In this document: positions 36,106 through 46,278 of the stretch, in pieces
Layout: each line of letters starts with the position of its first letter
How positions within the stretch are numbered: position 1 is the first letter of the stretch
Assembly: GCA_022264855.1 (NCBI GenBank)
Contig: JABYQU010000044.1
Location: 186,001-250,000, forward strand
Source of the DNA: Lenzites betulinus
Taxonomy: Eukaryota; Basidiomycota; Agaricomycetes; Polyporales; Polyporaceae
DNA length: 64,000 bases
Direction: 5' to 3'
Translations under genes and position numbers: made by a program
The notes under the pieces: generated by a model
What the model saw: only the letters and a program-made list of their open reading frames with translations
The model's database searches: none
Told to the model about the DNA's origin: nothing

Positions 36106-37618
36106 TATATAAAGGTGCGTGGCGTGTATACATAGCCCGAGGCGGGTTGCCCTGGATCGGAAACGACTATGCCTATACCAAACGTTGTGGGTTCGAGAGG
36201 GGGGGGGAGGGGGGCGATGTCAAGGTGAGTAAGCGGTGTACGTGCGAGAACACTAGTGCTCAGATGTAACGCACTTTATCACTTTCAGCGTTAATGGGCG
36301 CCACCCGCGCAGCTTACAAGCCCGCATTGCCTCTCGAGATCGCGACAATATACACCGAGCTTACGAGCGATGGTTCAAGGGTGATCTCGGACGCTCTCTT
36401 GCGGTCCCACATCAGCCATCACCGAGGGCATCAGCCTTTGGGGGAAGATGCATGGATGAATAGGCCAACTTGCAGCCCCGCCTCATCTCGCTGTCTGGGA
36501 AAGATATATCGATAACGTCAGGCGGCACGTTTCCCACCCAATGTCCGGAAGGCCTATACACCTCGGGGAGAGTCGCGATTACGCAGAATTTGGTGAGAAA
36601 CTCGCACCGAAGGTTTGCTGGCATTGCTATGTTTCGAACACTGCCTGGCTCCCGGACATGATCTGGCGTTGGGAACAAATGCTCGGCGACGCGCTCGCCC
36701 ACCGCTCGCCGGCGAGCGGCGAGTGGCAAAGGCTGGGCTCCTCGGGGTCCTGGTAAGTGGCTAGCAAATGTGGCGAGAGGTTGCAGATGCTCAAAAATCC
36801 CTGTTTAAGCGTTGCCAGAGTGTTTTTCGGACCTATGGCGCGCTTCCCGAGTATATCAAGGCAAGTCGAACTTCATATAGCCCGAATGTCTTGGCTGAAC
36901 ATCTCAAAATCGCTGTGGGACCTTCACGGCCCTCGAGGGACGGAGCGCCGGATTAGGCGCTCAATGTGCACTCCGTGTTCATCAATTTCTTCAATACCTT
37001 CTCTGACATTACGGCGTCCTCTTGGAAGGATTTTGCACTGATCACATGTGGTTCATCACCATCTAGTATCGCTGTCTCCACGAGTCACGACCATCCCGAT
37101 TTCCAGGGAGGAGATTGCAACAAACGGCAACGCAAATATTTATACTCACATACCAACCGATATCAGCGGTACCCGCTCTACAGTTCCCCTCGTCTAGTGC
37201 CCGGCGGCCCTTTAGGATGTTGATTGACTATACAACCCTCAAGACATGGCAATGCCACTGCCGGTAAAGATTCGGCGCGCAGTGTTAGGGGTCCTGGAAT
37301 CCCCTGCGCGCAGGATCTGTACGCAGCAGGACGAGTAATTATGTTGTGGATGTTATTGCACCCTTTAGGATGTGCAGCGCCGCACGTACCTGGGGCGCAG
37401 TGATGACAGCGGCAGCGGGCGATCCTCAGCTGGTCGCAGCGAGTTGACGTACATGCTGCAGGGTATTGAACATGTCATCAACCGCGCGATGAACACGCCC
37501 TCCATGGGCGGGCGCAGCCGGTCGCGTCATGAAGACAAACGCGGCTCGGGCTTTGTCTGGCTGTTGATGTCACTTGATGATAACTCAGAATCATTAACTT
37601 CGGCTTCGCGGTGAGTTT
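36106..37618 (+). other. Possible uncharacterised or decayed gene (promoter and fragments only)
   Basis: A strong TATA box (TATATAAAG, 36106-36114) lies 55 bases before an ATG at 36169. From there a 56-nt exon ends at a GTGAGT donor (36224), and a 64-nt intron ends in CAG at 36288. The next frame reads protein-like text (RIASRDRDNIHRAYERWFKG) before a stop at 36461. Further protein-like frames follow at 36541-36756 (ending at a GTAAGT donor), 36768-36956 and 37372-37617. I could not join them into one consistent protein and recognise no family. It may be a real multi-exon gene, a relic, or chance. Confidence 0.25.
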
Positions 37619-38165
37619 CCTAGCAACGGCGGTTGCGAGTCGTAATCGGAGCCTAATAATATGCTCGGGCGGTGGATGAACGTATAAAAGCCAGCTGTGA
37701 GTGTTGTTGAACATCCGAGTTGAACGATGTAACACGATGGTGGCTGCGATGAACGTCTGGATGCAAGTGTGCGTGCGTTGGGGCAGAGTGAGGCATTTTG
37801 CCGTCGTGCGGCCTGGGCGGGGGGAAGGCGACGGAGGCGGCGATCGCAACGCTAGAAATACGCTTGGCTTCTAGAAGGCCGCTACGCCCAATCGTGCCTA
37901 ACCTCCTCCGTCCGTCGGGCGGTGGGCGAGTGCGGGGTGGCCTGCCTGTCCGAGGCTCTGCCTATCGCTCTATCTATCATGGCAGAGCAGGCGGCGAACA
38001 TGATGTCGGGGATGGGGAGGGAATGATGGCGGCTGTCCTATGTCGAGGAGTGGGCGGAGAGACAACACAGAGCGGATGGTGTATCAGATCCGGGCGCCTG
38101 GCATCAGTCGAGGGCGTCGCCAGATCCGGGCAAGGAGTTTCCACGGCGACAGACTCGTCCTGGCC
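37619..38165. other. Upstream region of the cupredoxin gene
   Basis: No gene seen; probably upstream regulatory sequence. Confidence 0.45.
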
Positions 38166-38174
38166 GATAAAAGG
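38166..38174 (+). promoter_or_regulatory. TATA-like element of the cupredoxin gene
   Basis: GATAAAAGG lies about 100 bases before a 5' untranslated intron and 232 bases before the ATG at 38406. Confidence 0.4.
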
Positions 38175-38266
38175 ACGCTGCCTGGCCATCCGAGTCCCCG
38201 TCCCCTCCTCCCTTCCGTCCCCCTTCACGAGCTAGTCCTCTTTGCTGCCAGCGCACCACGAGCAGG

Positions 38267-38321
38267 GTATGTCTCCATCTTCCCCTACCGTCCTGTATTT
38301 TTGCTGACCCGCCTGCTGCAG
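38267..38321 (+). other. Probable intron in the 5' untranslated region of the cupredoxin gene
   Basis: 55 bases with a GTATGT donor, a GCTGAC branch site and a CTGCAG acceptor, all canonical for this genome, placed 84 bases before the start codon. Confidence 0.5.
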
Positions 38322-38405
38322 TCTCGAGTCGGTTACTTTGTCCTTCGCTAACTATACCTGAACTCGTGCCTGTACTCCCCACACTCGCTTTCCATCAAGT
38401 TCAAG

Positions 38406-39220
38406 ATGCGTTTCTCCACCATTGCCGCTGCTCTCCTGCCCGTCGGTCTCGCGCTGGCCCAGACTACCCACACCGTCAAGGTCGGTGAGAACGGAGGGTT
38501 GACCTACGACCCGACTTCGTGCGTAGTTCTCCATGATCTGCACGCCGTCGATCCGCCCCTGACGTCTCCCCGCCCGCAGCATCACTGCGGCCGACGGCGA
38601 TACCATCGAGTTCCAGTTCCTGGCCAAGAACCACACCGTCACGCAGTCGACGTTCGCCGCGCCCTGCTCAAACATCACCGACGGCAACGGCCTCGTCACC
38701 GGTGTTGACTCCGGCTTCCAGTTCGTTCCTGCCAACTCTACGTCGTTCCCCGTCTGGAGCATCACGGTCAACAACGCCTCCACACCCCTCTGGTTCTACT
38801 GCCGTCAAGCGACGTGGGTATTTTCCTGAATATAATATAGGGCGCAGTAAAACTGACCTTCGTCCTTCTAGACATTGCCAGTCCGGCATGGTCTTCGCAG
38901 TGAACCCCACGGCGGCAAAGACGTTCGACATGTTCCAGTCGGCCGCTGCCCTCTCCAACGCCGTCAACGGCTCCCCCTCGAGCAACACCGCCAGCACCAG
39001 CGCCGGCGCGTCCGCTGCCTCTGGCGGAATCGTCACCGCGTCCAGCGGCGGTGCCTCGACCGCTGCCGGCGCCGTGAGCCCCACGTCCGTCGGCGCCTCC
39101 GGCACGACCCCCTCGCCCAGCGTGTCCGCCAACGCGAACAACGGCGCCGGCATGGTGCACGCGGGCGCGGGCGCGACCTTCCTCACGCTCGCGGCCCTCG
39201 CCCTCGGCGCGCTGCTCTGA
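38406..39220 (+). CDS. Secreted, probably GPI-anchored blue-copper (cupredoxin) protein
   Basis: Three exons (38406-38518, 38580-38813, 38872-39220) give 231 residues. Residues 1-19 form a signal peptide ending in ALA. The cupredoxin domain follows, with a type 1 copper site of His56 (KNHTVTQ) and Cys112-His117-Met122 in the C-x4-H-x4-M spacing of WFYCRQATHCQSGM. Cys67 and Cys118 are placed for the usual disulfide. Several N-glycosylation sites (NHT, NIT, NST, NAS) are present. The domain ends near residue 150 and is followed by a Ser/Thr/Ala/Gly-rich stalk and a hydrophobic C-terminus ending in ALALGALL, as expected for a GPI-anchor signal. Such proteins are common in the basidiomycete cell wall and secretome; their electron partner is unknown. 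Confidence 0.93.
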
Positions 39221-40196
39221 GCGCCTCGGCCCCTGCCGAACCCGCCGCAGGGCGGGTGGATTGGGCTCTCCGAGGACGGGCTGGTTGGGTGGTCGTTCGT
39301 GGTTTCTGGGCTCTGGCATGGACAGCTTCGGGTCGGGTTTGGGACGCTTCAGATATCGCATCGCGGCGCAGTGCGCGCACGCAGACGCACACACGCATCG
39401 TTAGTTAGCTTTTTAAGCCTCGCGCTATGCGCGGGGCGGACACTTCCTCCGGTAACCTACTGTCGTGTAGCTGGTAGTTCATAGCTTATTCAAGGGATCG
39501 GTTCACAAACTCTCAGAAACGTGGTTCATGCGATTGGAGGGCCGAGGACTTCTCCGTGCAACAGTGCTACTGGGTGCAATTGTTGAGATGAGCGGAGCGT
39601 ATTCCCATGCGTTTCTACGGGACTTGTTGCAGATGATGAGTAGCTTGCAATGCCTTGCATAGGTGGCAAGCTGATACTAATAGACAGTGGCGGACCGGAG
39701 TCGCGGCAACGGCCGGTTGGAGAACTGTCGCCAACCATCTGCATAATCTTGAGCTGCTTGTACTGCTTGGCCTCTCTCCTACCTCGAAGCATCCTGGGCT
39801 CCTTAAACTGCACTCAATACCTCCCAAGGGTAAACCCGTTAATCAGCCGCAAGACGCCGCCGCACACTGCAGACAATGTGGCAACTCCAACATAAGCTTC
39901 CGCCGCCTCTGCATTCTACCGCGCAGTCAAGCTCGAACTGGAGCGGAAATTGCTCACATTTTTAGCGTTCTCAGTCGCTGAAGCACGGACGTAATAGCAA
40001 CACCGTCCGGGCCTGTCAAATGCAGCCTCACGGAGTGACGTACACCTCGGTTCCGCGGTGGACTGATCCCAGTCAATGCCGTGGGCTTTAGGTTCTGCTC
40101 ACCTCTCCGCTTCGTCTATAGTCGATGTGAGGGACGTTGGTATCGCATCCACCCCCACTGCTCGCTCACACCATAAGATAGGTCTTGTTTGTGGAC
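39221..40196. other. Intergenic region between the cupredoxin and F-box gene 1
   Basis: Starts with the cupredoxin 3' region. Short open frames near 39526-39981 have no recognisable content. Confidence 0.5.
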
Positions 40197-42136
40197 ATGA
40201 GCCCGAAAGAGTTATGTTCTGCTGTGGCTGTCAACATACTCAGAGGAACGTTGGCAAACGAAATCCATTCGCTCAGGTGCCCATTTCAGTCTGTTCTATG
40301 GAATCTTCCAATTGAACGACTTGTTGCTCACCATCCTTCTTACAGCGCTGACAAGGTGCGTCTTCTTTCCAGCGCGGATGTGGCGTCTCCTGACATCGCC
40401 CTATACAGATTTGTTCCATCGAGGAGGAGCTTTCCGCCATAGTCGTGTCTCTGCGTCGCGAACGAAATGCACGCACCATACCTAACCGCCTTCCCCTGGA
40501 GGTGCTCCTCCTCATCTTCCTACACGCCAGGGATGCGAAGGATACTTTTGACGACGAGAGCCAGCTCTTCGTTTCGCCACCGCAGTACAAGACACTTGTC
40601 TCCATCACTCAAGTTTGCCACCTCTGGAGGACGAGCGCGATTGCGTGGCCTGTACTCTGGAGCCACATCCCCAACGTGCCCAAGCGAATCGCCACACTAT
40701 TCTGGGGGCGTATCGGGCCGCGCGCCCCTCTGAGGGTCCACGAGACTACCGCAGGCGGCATACTCTTGAATGTGCTCATCCGCCGGCACCCGTTCATACG
40801 CTCCCGTGTGCAAGAACTCGTGCTCTCTATGAACGGGTTCAGTCTTGGCGCCCTTATGGGCAACCGCGAACAGGATGTGCTCAAGGAGATGGCATCGTCC
40901 CTTCGATATCTCAGCATCACCTGCCCTGAGCGCTCATCCGAGGAGCTCGACTCGCGGCTGAGCAACAGAACACTCTTCGGAGGCGAGGCGCCAGCTTTGA
41001 AGGCTCTTTCATACACATTGAGGACGGGGTCGCTATACCGGGACCGCTTTCCATCCCTTGCACATCTACGCATATGCGGCCGGGAGGATTTCGTCGCGGG
41101 CGCATTTTCCGTACACGACATCCTCACCCTACTTCCGAACACGCTCGCGCTCGAGACTCTGTATATCCGGAACACGAAGCTTTTGCGCTATCGGGAAGGG
41201 AGCAGCGTCATCGTGCCCAATCTCCCCATTGTTCGCCTTAGCCGTCTGCGCGTGGGCTCCATTGACACCGACGATGTGGACGCCGCATTCGCGCTCGTGC
41301 AGCACTTGCGTGTGCCTCCGACCGGCACGCTCCAGATCCACCACATCCAGGTCCTCGTTACCACCGTCATCGACCCCACCTCACCCAGCCGGAACCTCGC
41401 CAGCGCGGCCCTCGGACCCCTCGACATCCTGGAGGTCATTATCTCCGGCACCTCCTTCCTCCACGTGCGCACCCGACGCCCCGAGGGCGGCGGGCTCTGG
41501 CTCGAGTTCTACACCCGCGAGAGCGGGCTCAGCCTCCGCAATATGCTCCTCGCCCCGCTCATAACGCTGCTCGCGCCCGCGCTCGCGTGCGTGCACACCC
41601 TGCGCGTGTCGGCGCCGTGGCCCGAGTACAAGATGGGCCTGGTCGACGCCGTGCTGCAGGCGACGAACGTGCACGTCCACGCGCTCCGCACGCTCATCAT
41701 CGCGGCCGCCGGCCACTTCAGCGACGGGCCTGCGGAGTCTCTGCGCAGAATCCTCGCCCCGAAGCCCGCGAGCGACGGCGGGGCTGCGGTGCCGCTTCGT
41801 TCGCTGACGACCATTGGCTTCCAGAGCGCGGGCGGGGGCGCACGGTTCCACCAGCCCTTCATCGACGTGCTGCAGCAGCGCGCGGAGTGCGGGCATGCGC
41901 TCGAGCGCGTCGTTATGCACGGCTCGCGCCCTTGGTGGCAGATGTCGGCGGAGGAGCGCGCCGCGGCGCGGGCGGTGGAAGGTTTGGTGGGCGCGGTGGA
42001 GTATGCGACGCAGGCGCCGTGGAACGTCGAGCGTGATCCGGCGTGGAGGACGGAGAACGAGTATTGGGCGCTGTACCCGGACGTCGCGAACTCTTACTGG
42101 GCGTGGGGCGGGCTGTTCCCCGGGACGGCGCGTTGA
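40197..42136 (+). CDS. F-box protein with leucine-rich C-terminal region (copy 1)
   Basis: Exons are 40197-40276, a 10-nt micro-exon 40346-40355, and 40409-42136, giving about 605 residues. The F-box-like helix pattern NRLPLEVLLLIFLHARD and VCHLWRTSAIAWPVLWSHI is the form found in large Agaricomycete F-box families, where the protein recruits targets to an SCF ubiquitin ligase. A coiled segment (EEELSAIVVSLRRERN) precedes it. The remainder has repeated leucine-rich strands (LRYLSITCP, LETLYIRN, LSRLRVGSID, LRTLIIAAAG). The start is uncertain: ATG 40197 is supported by the matching first-exon layout in the next gene. A direct tandem paralogue follows at 42515. The substrate cannot be predicted. 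Confidence 0.8.
40346..40355 (+). other. 10-nt micro-exon in F-box gene 1
   Basis: CGCTGACAAG is bounded by TTACAG and GTGCGT and is required to keep the frame between exon 1 (phase 2) and the main exon (phase 0); with flanking bases it encodes Ser-Ala-Asp-Lys. Confidence 0.6.
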
Positions 42137-42514
42137 GCTCGGCGGGTGGCGGCTCTGATTCTCGGCTGATTTGTGAGTGTTGTCTGTTAGAATAGAGATT
42201 TCTTGGACGTGTATCCATACAGCAGATATGTTCCTGAGGATACGCTATACACGGTTCACTCTGCTTACCTGGATATGCACAGTCTAGAAGTGCAACGTCT
42301 TGACTAATATCTCCCCATGGGCGCTCAGTCAAGCTTCTGTGTTGTGTCAACTTGAGGCTCTGCCTCGCGGGATAGTCGTGGTGCTGATATAGTAGCTGGT
42401 GCGCTTGGAACTATCACACCACATTGCCTCTCTGTTACACTTCGAGACATCGACCTCACACCTCTGTCAACCCCAAGGCCCCAGGCTTTCCAACACTTCA
42501 TCCGGAGTATACCA
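42137..42514. other. Intergenic region between the tandem F-box genes
   Basis: 378 bases; 3' end of copy 1 and promoter of copy 2. No motif stands out. Confidence 0.5.
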
Positions 42515-44378
42515 ATGGCCACGGACGGATCGATCGCCTCCCTCGCTGCGCACATCAAACTCAGAGCCTGCAATGAATTCGAGATAAAATCAAACAGGTA
42601 TGTAGGGACCATCGACCGTAGCAATACATCTACTTATCTACGTTCGGTTTACAGTTCTGATGAGGTTTGGCACACTTCAGCGTTGCACATCACTGAACAT
42701 ATACTCATCCATTCTTTGATATAGCTTCGCGCAATTCAAGAAGACCTTGTTCTTGCTCTGACATCTGTACGACGAGAGTGGAATAGGAGAACGCTACCGA
42801 GCAAGCTCCCCACAGAGCTTTTACTCGCTGTGTTCCTACATGCGCTGGACAAGAAGCCAGTAGTCCAACGGCGCTCAAGGAGGCAGGTTGCCCGCTCTTA
42901 CTGCGTGATAGGGCCGGTCCCGGCGACCGCTTCCAAAACTCTCATGTCCATAACACACGTCTGTCACCTCTGGCGATCCGCGGCCGTTTCTTGGCCTCTA
43001 CTCTGGAATCATATCCCCCCGGTCCACGCAATATCTCTAGACTTTTTGCCGAGCGTTCTGGGTCACACCTTCCCCTCACTCTCTACGACAATACCGCCGA
43101 ACCTCAAGACCGAACGTTGTCTCAGGACGGGTGGCGCGATCTCTTATGGCCGCGACTGCAGGGGCTGGTAATATGTGCCCATGGCCAAAAAGCTATGCCT
43201 GAGTACAGCCGCGACAACGATATGCAGACACTCGGGCAAAACCTTCGCTACCTCCGCATCACCTCCGACTTGCAGGTCCGTATTGGTCATCGATTCAGAA
43301 GCGAGCCCACAATCATACCTACTAAGATGCGGCTCTTTGGAGGTGGCGAAGCTCTGGCGCTGAAAGCGTTTGAGTTTTCCCTCAGCGCGGGGGCGATATA
43401 CTTGGACCGCTTCCCTGTGCTTGCCCACCTCATCATTGCCCACAACCTGGTATGGGATGTCTATTTCTACGTGGAAGATCTGCTTCAACTCCTTGCAAAC
43501 ACGCCAGCCCTCGAGACGCTGCACGTCATGCAATGCAGCTCAGGATTCCACTACAACCCAACGCGGACTGCCAAATGGGCGACCGTGCACCTCAACCGCC
43601 TTCGCGTAGGTGATGTCGGCATAAACAACATCACCGCCGCCATTGCGTTCGTTACATGTCTCCGGATCCCGCCTACCTGCAAGCTCGATATAACTCCCAT
43701 GTGGGGCGAGAGCAGTACACCAGCAGAACTTGCAGACTTTCGACACGCTCCACTGGGTCAATTTGACAGACTCGAGGTCATCATCGCCGACGCAAAAACG
43801 TTCGAAGTGCGTGCAACGCGAGAAAGTGGCGGCCGGCTCGGGCTTCCGTTTGTCGCGCGGTCCGAAATGCGAAAACCGCTGTACACCGTGCTTCTAGCAC
43901 CTGTGCTCGCAGCGCTTGGACCCGCGCTGTCGACGGTGGAGACGCTGTGCGTGCGCTCGTTGTGGGAAGGGAACGATCCCAAGGCAGGCCTCCTCGCTAC
44001 CGTCCTGGCCGAGGCGGACCCCCACATCGATGCACTCACCACGCTGGTCGTTTTGTCGGCCAGCCGCAATCGAAAGGCGTCGCCGTTCGTCGTCGCCCAG
44101 GCGCCAGCGAGTCCGGAGGACGAGCGAGGAGATATACCGGCTCCCGTGTTAACTACGATTGTCCTCGATATTATGGACGAAGACATACCTGGTGTGCACG
44201 AACAGCTGGTCGCGTGTTGAAGGAGCGTGCCGCGCAAGGACACCGTGTCGACATTGAAATCGTTGGCTCAGAATACGAGGACGAATGGGAGGCATGGCAG
44301 ACGAAGGAGGGAGAGGAGCGTGTTGAACAGCTATTACATTCTGGTGGGGTCGCCGAGCTGTGGTACACCGAGCGTTGA
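42515..44378 (+). pseudogene. F-box protein copy 2, reading frame broken twice
   Basis: Exons 42515-42597, a 10-nt micro-exon 42655-42664, and a main exon from 42725 give the same layout as copy 1. The F-box region (KLPTELLLAVFLHALD, VCHLWRSAAVSWPLLWNHI) is clear. At about 43014-43022, in a run of six C's, the frame must shift by one base to keep matching copy 1 (then GPRNISRLFAERSG). It shifts again at about 44211-44216, where the open frame stops at TGA 44218-44220 while the matching C-terminus (LKERAAQGHRVDIEIVGSE) continues in another frame to TGA 44376-44378. Both breaks are consistent with loss of one base. Either this copy is decaying or the assembly has two small errors; the first site is a homopolymer, the second is not. 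Confidence 0.75.
42655..42664 (+). other. 10-nt micro-exon in F-box gene 2
   Basis: TTCTGATGAG lies between TTTACAG and GTTTGG and restores the frame between exon 1 (phase 2) and the exon at 42725; it encodes Ser-Ser-Asp-Glu with its flanks. Confidence 0.55.
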
Positions 44379-46278
44379 ATTCAGTTGAAGTTGTCATTCC
44401 GAGCTCGCGTTACTACTAGTTCGCATTACAGTACTTGCTTCATCTAGTATCCGTACCTGATTCGGGCGCTCCATTCTTGTGTATCATGTACTTAACGTCG
44501 TCCTCCGCGCAATGACTTCTAGTAGCACTGGTCAAACGCCCTCGCGTCCGCGCTCGACGCTATTACGGTTGCGGCCAGGAAAAGAACGTGCAATCAGCGG
44601 AATCGAGCACCCGGCCTTAATTATGCAAAAGCTTAGGCGTAAGTGATGCACATGAACCACACATGAACCACTCCGCCATAGAGCCAGACGAAGTTTACGG
44701 ATGTTTATAATACTAGTGCCCATCCATTCTTCCAGTCACTCCAAGTCCTTACCTGATATTGGGGCTGCGTCAATACTTGGAGTAACTTGGGGCTGTCACT
44801 TGTCCTAGTTATCGGTTATCGACCATGGAAACGCGGACACACAATTGACACCATCGACACTGTATTGCACTACTGGGGTTTACTACATTTTATGCGCTGC
44901 TTCGCGCCCACGTTGTTCTATATACGCCCAGGCCACCATCCACACCAGAGAGCTGGGATTGCAACAGATACATCCGTCAACTCGACGCTTGGTCATGCAA
45001 GTCAGTAGCATAGTGTACTCACCACCCAGGGGCATGGCCATCGCTCGATGTGTCAAGCCTCCGCGAGCGCTGGGGACGGGGGTAGTCCGCTGGATCAGCC
45101 TCAGTGAGCGATGGTGCACGACACTCGCAATGCAGCGTTCACACATACCGGATGCCGTCGAGCGCGGTTGCGCCCCGGGGTGCCACGACGTGACCGTCAA
45201 CACAGCGCTGGAGACAGAGGCAGTGGGTTGAAGAATGATGAGGGCTACGAGACAGATGGAAGGGGTTTTATATCGCTGCCTGGCTCTCGAGCGAGGAGGC
45301 AAGTCTGCCGCAGCCCCTGCAGCGTCGATTTTCGACTGAACTCTCCGGTGTTCTGCTGGGCTGCGGTGGTCTTGATACTCCCGGGCGTTGGCACCGCCGC
45401 ACCTATAGTCTTCCAAACTCCGGAGGAAGCCTGTGCTGCAGCAATGCGGTCAGGGATTTCAGCGGAGGGCCTTCTGAGGTTGATTATTCAGCGTCGTTGG
45501 GGCGCGACAGTCGGTGATTGTGGAACACTGCTGCAGCGCGAAGCATAGACAAGTATAGTCTGCCGCAGGCCCTGCAATACCGTGAGCATGTGGCATTCCT
45601 TCGCGGCCTTCTCCTCGCACTGCGGTGGTCTTGGGGTACACCGCGATGTCTGCACCCTTCTAGATTACGGGGGATGTGGAAGCTTGTGCTGCAGCACTTC
45701 TTGCTGCAGGGATGCGAAGGGATACGGCAGTAGACCTTTCCATCCTCGTACGCATACTTCCACTCTCTTCGATTGCAGCACTCGGTGCGCGTAGTTGGGG
45801 TAGTCGTACTTGAAGCTCTGGACTGGAAGCTGTGTGAATTCGGGTGTACTGTTACAGTATTTGTAATGTCGAATGAGTTTTCATCCCGGAAGACTCGGTG
45901 CGTCTGAGAGATGTTAGGATCATGAGTGAGTACGGGGCGCGAATGCTTGTGCTAACTGCTGTTGTTATGGCCGTGTATGCGTTAGGGCGAGATAGTGATA
46001 GTATAAAGAAAGACTAGCTTAGCTATTCGACGTTTGTACCGGCTCACAAACGGAATGTCGGCGTAACAGTCCGAGCAGGTTGGTGTCAAGTGGTCAAGTC
46101 AGCGCTAGGAGGAGAGCGCGCGCGTCGGGCGAGCGGGAGGTGGTGACATCATCGGCCGTGCACACACCGCCCACCCTCGCGATGATGGACCCGCGCCTGC
46201 TCTCGACGTTAAGCCCGGCCAGCACAGCGGCCACGACTCCGCCCACGACGACGAGCACCCGCTCGCTCGACGACCCCC
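44379..46278. other. Intergenic region with a diverged tandem duplication
   Basis: 1.9 kb without a recognised gene. It holds two diverged direct copies of a roughly 255-bp unit (listed separately) and ends in the promoter region of the NADH dehydrogenase gene. Confidence 0.5.
45303..45795. repeat. Diverged direct duplication, about 255-bp unit, two copies
   Basis: Three landmarks recur in the same order and spacing: GTCTGCCGCAG at 45303 and 45558, CTGCGGTGGTCTT at 45361 and 45620, and GTGCTGCAGCA at 45433 and 45686. The spacing is 253-259 bases each time. Sequence between landmarks is substantially diverged. Confidence 0.6.

Noticed and set aside
38768..39394. Minus-strand frame of 208 codons
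   Set aside because: Antisense to the Ser/Ala-rich stalk of the cupredoxin gene; Gly/Arg repeats are a mirror of that codon use.
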